A stretch of 64,000 nt of DNA from Bradyrhizobium sp. CCBAU 53421 (lineage in GTDB: Bacteria; Pseudomonadota; Alphaproteobacteria; Rhizobiales; Xanthobacteraceae): positions 4,960,001 through 5,024,000 of the forward strand of contig NZ_CP030047.1 of the NCBI RefSeq assembly GCF_015291625.1, given 5' to 3'. Below, one piece after another: positions 57,521 to 64,000 of this stretch. The position numbers and the translations under genes are program-made. The notes beneath the pieces were generated by a model, which did not search any database, had not been told where the DNA came from, and was given only the letters and a program-made list of their open reading frames with translations. Every line of letters begins with the position of its first letter. Position 1 is the stretch's first letter.

Positions 57521-58326
57521 GCAGCAACCTTCGGCGCCGGCACCTTGGAGAACAGCCGGAAGAAGTTTTCGGTGGTCTGCCGCGAGATCTCCTCGAGGGA
57601 GACGCCGCGGGTTTCGGCGAGCACCTTGGCGACCTCGACGACGTAGGACGGCTCGTTGCGCTTGCCGCGGAATTTTCCGGGCGCAAGATACGGCGCGTCG
57701 GTCTCGACCATGATGCGGTCGGCCGGCAGCTCGGCTGCCAGCGCGCGCAGGGCCTCCGACTTCTTGAAGGTCAGGATGCCCGTGAACGAGATCGACAGGC
57801 CAAGCGCGATCGCCTTCATGGCGAGCTCGCGGCCGCCGGTGTAGCAGTGCAGCACGGCCTTGAAGGTGCCTTTCGCGATTTCGTCTTCCAGGATGCGGCC
57901 GCAATCCTCGTCGGCCTCCCTGGTGTGAATGACGAGCGGCAGCCCGGTTTCGCGGGCAGCCGCGATATGCGCGCGAAAGCCGCGCTCCTGCGCCTCGCGC
58001 GAACCATGCTCATAGAAATAGTCGAGCCCGGCCTCGCCGAGCGCCACGACCTTCGGGTGCCTGGTGAGCTCGATCAGTTCGCTGGCCGGGATGCCGTCCT
58101 CTTCATCGGCGTGATGCGGATGGGTGCCGACCGAACAATAGACGTTCGGAAAGCGCTCCGTGATCGCCAGCAGGCCGCCGAGCCGCTTCACCCGGGTCGA
58201 GATCGTGACCATGCGGCCGATGCCGGCCGCTTCGGCGCGTCCGACGATCCCGTCGAGATCGTCGGCGAAATCGGGGAAATCGAGATGGCAGTGACTATCG
58301 ACCAGCATGAATTTCGAACCGCTCAT
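57517..58326 (-). CDS. tatD: TatD-family metal-dependent hydrolase
   Basis: A 269-residue TIM-barrel hydrolase: LVDSHCHLDFPDF (HxH metal site), GTHPHHA, ALGEAGLDYFYEHGSREAQERGFRAHI, LPLVIHTREAD, LHCYTGG and VETDAPYLAPGKFRGKRNEP. TatD proteins are 3'-5' DNA/RNA exonucleases linked to DNA repair. Between metG and an MBL hydrolase, the order metG-tatD-MBL is widespread in proteobacteria. Confidence 0.94.
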   Translation of the reverse strand: MSGSKFMLVDSHCHLDFPDFADDLDGIVGRAEAAGIGRMVTISTRVKRLGGLLAITERFPNVYCSVGTHPHHADEEDGIPASELIELTRHPKVVALGEAGLDYFYEHGSREAQERGFRAHIAAARETGLPLVIHTREADEDCGRILEDEIAKGTFKAVLHCYTGGRELAMKAIALGLSISFTGILTFKKSEALRALAAELPADRIMVETDAPYLAPGKFRGKRNEPSYVVEVAKVLAETRGVSLEEISRQTTENFFRLFSKVPAPKVAA

Positions 58327-60296
58327 TAGGTCTTCGGTTCCACGTAGCGCGGGAACACGCCAACGGGCGCCGGCAGAACCGTGCCCGGCTTGATCCGTTC
58401 GGCGATCGCCGCGAAGCCGCGCGCATCGGCTGATATGCCGAGGCTATCGAGCATCTTGCCGCAGGACTCCGGCATCACGGCCTGCGCCATGATCGCGATC
58501 TGGCGTACGACTTCGGCGGTGACATAGAGCACCGTCTTCTGGCGCGCCGGATCGGTTTTCGCCAGCGCCCACGGCGCCTCGCCTGCGAAGTAGCGGTTGG
58601 CTTCGGCGACCACGGCCCAGACGGTGTTGAGCCATTGATGGATCTGCTGTGTGGCCATCGCGGTCCGCGACGTCTCCAGCATGGCGTCGGCCTGCGCCAG
58701 GATCGCCTTGTCGTTGTCGCTGAACTCGCCGGGCTCCGGCAGCACGCCGCCGAGTTGCTTGGCGATCATCGACAGCGAGCGCTGCGCCAGATTGCCGAAA
58801 TCATTGGCGAGGTCAGCATTGATGCGCGCGACGATGGCCTCGTGGTTGTAGTTGCCGTCCTGGCCGAACGGCACCTCGCGCAGGAAGAAGTAGCGCACTT
58901 GGTCGACGCCGTACTGGTTGGCCAGGTTGAAAGGATCGACCACGTTGCCGACCGACTTCGACATCTTCTCGCCCCTGTTGAACAGGAAGCCGTGCGCATA
59001 GACCCGCTTCTGCAACGGGATGCCGGCCGACATCAGGAACGCCGGCCAGTACACCGCGTGGAAGCGGATGATGTCCTTGCCGATGATGTGCACGTCGGCC
59101 GGCCAGTAGCGCCAGTGCTTGTCGTTCTCGTCGGGATAGCCGACGCCGGTGATGTAGTTGGTCAGTGCGTCGACCCAGACATACATCACGTGCTCGGGGT
59201 CGTTGGGCACCTTGACGCCCCAATCGAAGGTGGTGCGCGAGATCGAGAGATCCTTCAACCCGCCGCGCACGAAGCTCATCACCTCGTTGCGGCGCGAATC
59301 CGGGCCGATGAAATCGGGCTGGGTCTCATAGAGCTGCAACAGCTTGTCCTGGTAGGCCGAGAGTTTGAAGAAATAGCTCTTCTCCTCGACCCATTCGACC
59401 GGCGTGCCCTGCGGGCCGCGGCGGACGTTGTCCTCGCCGACTGTGGTCTCATCCTCGGCGTAATAGGCCTCGTCGCGCACCGAGTACCAGCCGGCATAGG
59501 CGTCGATATAGATGTCGCCGTTGTCCTGCATGCGGCGCCAGATCTCCTGCACCGATTTGTGGTGAGCAGGCTCCGAGGTGCGGATGAAGCGGTCGAACGA
59601 GACGTTGAGCCGCTCGTCCATCTCCTTGAAGCGGGCGGCGTTGCGGGTCGCGAGATCGTGCGGCGTCATCCCCTCGCCGGCCGCGGTCTGGATCATCTTC
59701 TGTCCGTGCTCGTCGGTGCCGGTCAGGAAGAACACATCCTTGCCGTCGAGCCGCTGGAAGCGCGCCAGCGCGTCGGTCGCGATCGCCTCATAGGCGTGGC
59801 CGATATGCGGCTGTCCGTTCGGATAAGCGATCGCGGTGGTGATGTAGTAGACGTTGCCGCGATCTGCGGCAGGGACCGATGCAGCCGCGGACGCGGAAGC
59901 CGCCGCCGCGGGTTTCGGCGGCCTGGGCGCGTGGACCGTTGCTGCCTTCGGAGCCTTCTCGGCAGCCGGAGGCTTCGGCGCAGCAGGCTTCTTTGCAACG
60001 GGAGCGACGGCCGCCGCGGCCGCCTTCTTCGGCGGCGCCTTGCTGGCCTTCGCTGCAGCCTTCTTGGCCACCTTCTTCGCAACCTTCTTGACGGCCCTTT
60101 TTGCGACCTTCTTGGCCGCCGATTTCTTGGCGCCCTTGGTGCCCGTCTTGGACTTGGCGGCCTTCTTCGCCTTCTTGGTCACGGCCTTCTTGGCCGCACG
60201 CGACCTCGCCGTGGCTTTCTTCTTCGCGCGAGCGGGCGATGCCTTCTTCGTCTTGTTGGCTTTCTTCGACGATTTCTTCTTAGCGGTCGCCACCAC
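58326..60296 (-). CDS. metG: methionyl-tRNA synthetase with long Lys/Ala/Pro-rich N-terminal extension
   Basis: A 656-residue protein. Residues from about 148 on are a complete type of MetRS without the C-terminal dimer domain: [20 protein letters not shown] (HIGH), [25 protein letters not shown] and an anticodon domain. The first 147 residues are a histone-H1-like run of Lys/Ala then Pro/Ala ([18 protein letters not shown]). The start is GTG at 60296 or 60293, after AAAGGA. No ATG, GTG or TTG lies just before the core, so the extension is at least partly translated. Confidence 0.92.
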   Translation of the reverse strand: MVATAKKKSSKKANKTKKASPARAKKKATARSRAAKKAVTKKAKKAAKSKTGTKGAKKSAAKKVAKRAVKKVAKKVAKKAAAKASKAPPKKAAAAAVAPVAKKPAAPKPPAAEKAPKAATVHAPRPPKPAAAASASAAASVPAADRGNVYYITTAIAYPNGQPHIGHAYEAIATDALARFQRLDGKDVFFLTGTDEHGQKMIQTAAGEGMTPHDLATRNAARFKEMDERLNVSFDRFIRTSEPAHHKSVQEIWRRMQDNGDIYIDAYAGWYSVRDEAYYAEDETTVGEDNVRRGPQGTPVEWVEEKSYFFKLSAYQDKLLQLYETQPDFIGPDSRRNEVMSFVRGGLKDLSISRTTFDWGVKVPNDPEHVMYVWVDALTNYITGVGYPDENDKHWRYWPADVHIIGKDIIRFHAVYWPAFLMSAGIPLQKRVYAHGFLFNRGEKMSKSVGNVVDPFNLANQYGVDQVRYFFLREVPFGQDGNYNHEAIVARINADLANDFGNLAQRSLSMIAKQLGGVLPEPGEFSDNDKAILAQADAMLETSRTAMATQQIHQWLNTVWAVVAEANRYFAGEAPWALAKTDPARQKTVLYVTAEVVRQIAIMAQAVMPESCGKMLDSLGISADARGFAAIAERIKPGTVLPAPVGVFPRYVEPKT

Positions 60297-60365
60297 GGAA
60301 TCCTTTGCCGATCGAAACGAGATTGTCGGGAGGGTTGTCAGACGAATTGTTTTCAGATTTGGCGT

Positions 60366-61406
60366 CTATCGGGTCGCGTCCGCGAGCATCGAAAACACCG
60401 AGAAAACCAGCGGCTTGCGCTCCAGATTGTAGGCTTCGGTATCGCGCGCGGCGCGGACGATCTTTTCCCATACCTCCGCCAGCCGTGCAAGGCGCGGCAG
60501 ATTGGCGTTGGCATCACCGGTGCGCATGCGCTCGCTCATCCAGCGATCGATGCCGTCGATGAAAGCGGCGAGCGCGACGCGATCGCTGGTGCCGAGCGCG
60601 TCGCCCAGTGCATGCAGCTCGCGCGGATCGACGTTCGGCAGCGTCGCGAGCAGCGAGGCCGTGCGCTGTTGCAGCTTGAGCGCGTCGCCGCCGAGCAGCG
60701 ACAATGCCCGCCCGACGCTGCCCTCGGAGGCTGCCGCGGCCTCGAGCAGTGCCGGATCCTCAGCATCGATATCGGTTGCGGCCGCGGCAGCGCGCACCAC
60801 GTCGCCCGCCTCCAGCGGCCGCAGCAGCAGTTTGCGGCAGCGTGAGAGGATGGTCGGCAGCACCCGCGACGGCGCGTGGCTGACCAGCAGGAACAGCGAC
60901 TGCTGCGGCGGCTCCTCGAGGATTTTCAGCAGCGCGTTCGCGGCATTGGGATTGAGCTCATCGACCGTGTCGACGATGCAGACGCGCCAGCCATCGACCG
61001 CGGCCGTCGAGCCGAAGAACGAGATCGTCTCGCGCGTCTCGTCGACGGTGATCACGGTGCGCATCACGCCGCGGTCGTTGAGACCTCGCTCCAGCAGTAG
61101 GAGCCCGCCATGGGCGCCCGCCGTGACCTGCCGCGCCACCGGATCGGACGGATCGACCCGCAGCGTCGGCGCTGCCTGGACCTGCGATGACTTCGGATTG
61201 CGGAATGCCAGCACGAACCGCGCCATGCGGTAGGCCAACGTCGCCTTGCCGATGCCCTGCGCGCCGCCGATCAGCCAGGCATGCGGAATCCGCCCGCTGC
61301 GATAGGCATCGAGCAAGGCGGTCTCCGCCTCGCGATGCCCGAACAGATCGGAGGTTTCGCGCGGGTGGCGAGCCGGGCTCTCCTGTTCGACCTTGCGTGC
61401 GCTCAT
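60366..61406 (-). CDS. holB: DNA polymerase III delta-prime subunit
   Basis: A 346-residue clamp-loader subunit starting MSARKVEQESPARHPRETSDLFGH. It shows HAWLIGGAQGIGKATLAYRMA (degenerate P-loop), VDTVDELNPNAANALLKILEEPP and LSRCRKLLLRPL. Delta-prime does not hydrolyse ATP but supplies the arginine finger. It overlaps tmk by 4 bp; tmk-holB pairing is usual. Confidence 0.94.
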   Translation of the reverse strand: MSARKVEQESPARHPRETSDLFGHREAETALLDAYRSGRIPHAWLIGGAQGIGKATLAYRMARFVLAFRNPKSSQVQAAPTLRVDPSDPVARQVTAGAHGGLLLLERGLNDRGVMRTVITVDETRETISFFGSTAAVDGWRVCIVDTVDELNPNAANALLKILEEPPQQSLFLLVSHAPSRVLPTILSRCRKLLLRPLEAGDVVRAAAAATDIDAEDPALLEAAAASEGSVGRALSLLGGDALKLQQRTASLLATLPNVDPRELHALGDALGTSDRVALAAFIDGIDRWMSERMRTGDANANLPRLARLAEVWEKIVRAARDTEAYNLERKPLVFSVFSMLADATR

Positions 61407-62089
61407 GCGGGACTGTCCGCGGTGAGCGTTGCGCGCAGATGCTCGCGCAGCGCGGCCCAGATACTTGCCGCGACCGTATCCTGATCGGCCGTGGCGTCGA
61501 TCAGCACGCAGCGCTCCGGGTCTTCGGCCGCGATCTGGCGGTAGGCGTCGCGCAAATCCTGATGGAACTTGATACCCTCGGCTTCGAAACGATCCGCCGT
61601 GGCATTGCCGCGGCGCACGGCGGCGCGTTGCAAGCCAACCTCGACCGGCACATCGAGGATGAAGGTCAAATCGGGCTTGAGATCGCCGATGGTCACGCGC
61701 TGCATGGCGTTGACGAGTTCGGGCGATACCTGTCCGAGCTGGCCTTGATAGGCGCGCGTCGAATCGAAGAAGCGATCGCACAGCACCCAGATGCCCTGGT
61801 TGAGCGACGGCAGGATCACGGTACGGACATGGTCGTCACGTGCGGCGGCAAACAGCAGCGTCTCGGCCTCCGGCCCGAGCAGCTTGCCCATTCCCGACAG
61901 CACGAGATGACGGATGATCTCCGCGCCGGGCGAGCCGCCGGGCTCGCGGGTCACGATCACGCGCAGCTTGGCGACATCGAGCCGCTCGGCGAGCTTGCGG
62001 ATCTGGGTGGATTTCCCCGATCCCTCGCCGCCCTCAAAGGTGATGAAGCGACCGCGCAAGCTCGGCCGTTGGACTGCTGCTTCCGCCAT
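61403..62089 (-). CDS. tmk: thymidylate kinase
   Basis: A 228-residue P-loop kinase: FITFEGGEGSGKSTQIRKL, TREPGGSPGAEIIRHLVLSG, LLFAAARDDHVRTVI, CDRFFDSTRAYQG. It phosphorylates dTMP to dTDP in the cytosol. The LID region (RGNATADRFEAEG) places Arg residues outside the P-loop. It lies one base from the dacA-like gene and overlaps holB. Confidence 0.96.
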   Translation of the reverse strand: MAEAAVQRPSLRGRFITFEGGEGSGKSTQIRKLAERLDVAKLRVIVTREPGGSPGAEIIRHLVLSGMGKLLGPEAETLLFAAARDDHVRTVILPSLNQGIWVLCDRFFDSTRAYQGQLGQVSPELVNAMQRVTIGDLKPDLTFILDVPVEVGLQRAAVRRGNATADRFEAEGIKFHQDLRDAYRQIAAEDPERCVLIDATADQDTVAASIWAALREHLRATLTADSPA

Positions 62090-62090
62090 G

Positions 62091-63350
62091 TCAGAGCTTC
62101 TCGACCCCTGCGCGGAACATTCCGATCACGAGCTCCTGGGCGCCGTCGAGCGCGCGGCGCATCGTCGATCCGGTGCCGACGGCATCCGCCGCGAACACCG
62201 GAGTTTCCATCGCGACATTGGCACCGCGCCAGACCCGGACGACGCCGATCTGCTGGCCGGCGGTGATCGGCGCCTTGACCGGACCGTTATAGATGACGCG
62301 CGCGAGCAGCTTGTCGTTGCCGTTCTTCGACACCATCACCTTGATCGGATCGGGGCTGACCAGCTTGACCGAACGGCTCTCGCCACCGAACACCCGGGCG
62401 TAGCCGACCGGCTGGTTGGCCGCGATCAGGACCCGGGTCTCGAAGCTGCGGAACCCCCATTCCAGCATCTTCTTGGCTTCGGTGGCGCGGTCCTCGGAAT
62501 CCTCGAGGCCATTGACCACGACAATCAGGCGCGTGTCGTTCTGCACGGCCGAGCCGACCATGCCATAGCCGCCTTCCTTGGTGTAGCCGGTCTTCAACCC
62601 ATCGGCGCCGGGCAAGGCGTTCAGCAGCGGATTGCGGTTCTGCTGGCGGATCTTGTTCCAGGTGAATTCCTTCTCGCCGAACAGCTTGTACCTGTCCGGG
62701 TAGGTCAGGATGATGTGGCGCGCCAGCACGGCGAGTTCCCGCACCGTCATCTTGTTGGTCGGGTCCGGCAGCCCGTTGGAATTGCCGAAGGTCGACTTGG
62801 TCATGCCGAGCTCGCGGGCGCGCTTGGTCATGAAGTCGGTCGCGAACGTATGCTCGTTGCCGGCGATGCCTTCGGCCAGCGCGATGCAAGCGTCGTTGCC
62901 GCTCGGGATGATCGCGCCGTGCAGGAGGTCGTCGACCGAAACCTTGCTGTTGATCGCCGCGAACATCGTCGAGGTTCCAGACGGCGCCCCACCCCGCCGC
63001 CAGGCGTTCTCGCTGATCCGGTACTCGTCGGTCAGCTTGATGTCGCCCTTCTTGATGGCGTCGAACACCACTTCGGCGGTCATCAGCTTCATCATGCTGG
63101 AGGGCGCGCGCAGCTCGTCGGCGTTCTTCTCGAACAGCACGCTGCCCGAGGAGGCCTCGACCAGGATCGCGGTCGGCGCGTCGCCGTCGAACCCGCCCTC
63201 TTCCTTCTTGGCGCCCTGGACGCTTTGGTTGGCGGCATAGACCACCCCGCCGCAGCCGATCGCAAGCGCAACCGCGGCCGCGACCACGCCACGCCAGCAC
63301 CGCCCGGCGCGAGCTGACAACGTGCGGGGAATTGCGGTCTGGGCTGCCAT
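62091..63350 (-). CDS. dacA: D-alanyl-D-alanine carboxypeptidase (PBP5/6 family)
   Basis: A 419-residue low-molecular-weight penicillin-binding protein. N-terminal signal/anchor near residues 20-40; start MAAQTAIPRTLSARAGR at 63350. Catalytic motifs are SxxK (Ser85-Met-Met-Lys88 in RAPSSMMKLM), SGN (IIPSGNDACIALAEG) and KTG (DGLKTGYTKEGGYG). A C-terminal beta domain follows (VIYNGPVKAPITAGQQIGVV) and a final amphipathic helix. It trims the terminal D-Ala of peptidoglycan stem peptides in the periplasm. Confidence 0.93.
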   Translation of the reverse strand: MAAQTAIPRTLSARAGRCWRGVVAAAVALAIGCGGVVYAANQSVQGAKKEEGGFDGDAPTAILVEASSGSVLFEKNADELRAPSSMMKLMTAEVVFDAIKKGDIKLTDEYRISENAWRRGGAPSGTSTMFAAINSKVSVDDLLHGAIIPSGNDACIALAEGIAGNEHTFATDFMTKRARELGMTKSTFGNSNGLPDPTNKMTVRELAVLARHIILTYPDRYKLFGEKEFTWNKIRQQNRNPLLNALPGADGLKTGYTKEGGYGMVGSAVQNDTRLIVVVNGLEDSEDRATEAKKMLEWGFRSFETRVLIAANQPVGYARVFGGESRSVKLVSPDPIKVMVSKNGNDKLLARVIYNGPVKAPITAGQQIGVVRVWRGANVAMETPVFAADAVGTGSTMRRALDGAQELVIGMFRAGVEKL

Positions 63351-63524
63351 CGGCGATGTCCTGAAAGACTGCGTTCTAACAGCTGGAAGTATCGCAAACA
63401 ACTGAGGTTTCGCCGCTTGTGCACGGCCGGCTGATTGCCGGCTGCGCTGAACGCCCGTATCCTTGTCAGTATTTCTTGGAACCAGCTAGCGACAGCAGAA
63501 CCGGCAAACAAGGCGGAAACGCGA

Positions 63525-64000
63525 ATGTCATCCTCCCGCATCATTTCCGCCAACGGCATCGACATGTTCGTGCGCGAGGCCGGGCAAGGCCCGCTGGTCG
63601 TGCTCTGCCACGGCTGGCCGGAACTGTCCTACTCGTGGCGGCACCAGATTACAGCGCTCGCCGCCGCAGGCTTCCGGGTCGTCGCCCCCGACATGCGCGG
63701 CTTCGGGCGGACTAGCGCACCGGCCGATGTCGGCGCCTACACCATCTTCGATACCGTGGGCGACATGGTCGCGCTGGTGGCCGCGCTCGGCGAGAAGCAA
63801 GCGATGGTCGTCGGTCACGATTGGGGTGCGCCGGTTGCCTGGCACGCGGCCCTGTTCCGCCCTGATGTCTTCACCAAGGTCGCCGGCCTCAGTGTGCCGC
63901 CGCCATTCCGCGGCCGCGGCCGTCCGCTGGAAACCCTGCGGGGGAGCGGCATCACCAACTTCTATTGGCAATACTTCCAGCCGCCCGGCTTGGCTGAGGC
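63525..64000 (+). CDS. alpha/beta hydrolase, epoxide-hydrolase-like, N-terminal part
   Basis: The first 158 residues of an alpha/beta hydrolase, cut by the right edge. It has the oxyanion HGWPE motif (VVLCHGWPELSYSWRHQ), VVAPDMRGFGRTSAP, and the nucleophile elbow VVGHDWGAPVAWHAALFRPD with Asp as nucleophile. Asp rather than Ser suggests epoxide hydrolase or haloalkane dehalogenase; HGWPE favours the former. AAGGCGG lies before ATG 63525. Confidence 0.85.
   Translation, partial: MSSSRIISANGIDMFVREAGQGPLVVLCHGWPELSYSWRHQITALAAAGFRVVAPDMRGFGRTSAPADVGAYTIFDTVGDMVALVAALGEKQAMVVGHDWGAPVAWHAALFRPDVFTKVAGLSVPPPFRGRGRPLETLRGSGITNFYWQYFQPPGLAE

Noticed and set aside
58635..60845. Plus-strand open frame (736 codons) opposite metG and holB
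   Set aside because: Shadow of metG and the 3' end of holB; hydrophobic runs are the reverse reading of the Lys/Ala extension.

Overview
The window is GC-rich (strong G/C third-position bias) and reads as ordinary chromosome of an alphaproteobacterium in the Bradyrhizobium/Rhodopseudomonas group. The main indicators are the aapJQMP amino-acid transporter, a dusB-ntrB-ntrC-ntrY-ntrX-hfq-hflX block, fused ispDF, a PopZ-type (DUF2497) gene before valS, a BA14K protein, GGAAC-N16-TGTT promoters typical of the EcfG general stress sigma factor, and several families of interspersed palindromic repeats common in this group. I see no prophage, transposase, integrase or CRISPR array. The genus assignment is inferred from gene content, not from a database search.

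Layout. 1-5038: 5' end of metC (minus), then the ABC transporter operon aapJQMP. 5047-6212: an interspersed repeat and cysK (minus). 6802-16068: a four-gene RND efflux operon made of an outer-membrane lipoprotein, an adaptor and two different RND pumps (MdtABC-like). 16107-19175: a DTW-domain tRNA-modification gene, tRNA-Cys, two small hypothetical genes, a degraded stretch, tRNA-Asn and a divergent Pcm-like methyltransferase. 19372-24966: tolC, popZ, valS. 24985-30257: alkylpurine glycosylase, lipA, a P-loop kinase-like gene, a COQ10-like gene, a second repeat copy, BA14K, cinA and ispDF. 30511-40212: dusB, the two Ntr two-component pairs, hfq, hflX. 40257-45357: a Tat-exported DAAO-like oxidoreductase, mgtE, a lipocalin-like protein, mazG and queC. 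45550-47359: a long perfect inverted repeat, then a cobalt-type nitrile hydratase operon. 47611-51466: DUF763, an L,D-transpeptidase-like lipoprotein, a DUF892/csbD divergent stress pair and a cysteine hydrolase. 52106-56709: TRAP transporter (binding protein plus fused QM permease) and an acyl-CoA synthetase. 56714-63350 (minus): dacA-like, tmk, holB, metG, tatD and an MBL-fold hydrolase, mostly with overlapping stops and starts. 63525-64000: the 5' part of an epoxide-hydrolase-like gene.

How the genes work together. Two solute-uptake systems (Aap and TRAP) bracket core genes for nitrogen regulation (NtrBC/NtrYX, Hfq), DNA replication and repair (tmk, holB, alkylpurine glycosylase) and translation (valS, metG, dusB, queC, tRNAs). 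Nitrile hydratase and the TRAP/acyl-CoA ligase operon look like accessory catabolic functions.

Most unusual points. (1) The DAAO-like oxidoreductase at 40257-41432 carries the family's C-terminal signature before its FAD-binding Rossmann motif, as expected for a circular permutation. (2) MetRS has an N-terminal extension of about 147 residues rich in Lys, Ala and Pro. (3) The L,D-transpeptidase-like lipoprotein keeps its Cys but lacks the conserved His and Arg. (4) Matched EcfG-type promoters lie back to back between DUF892 and csbD.
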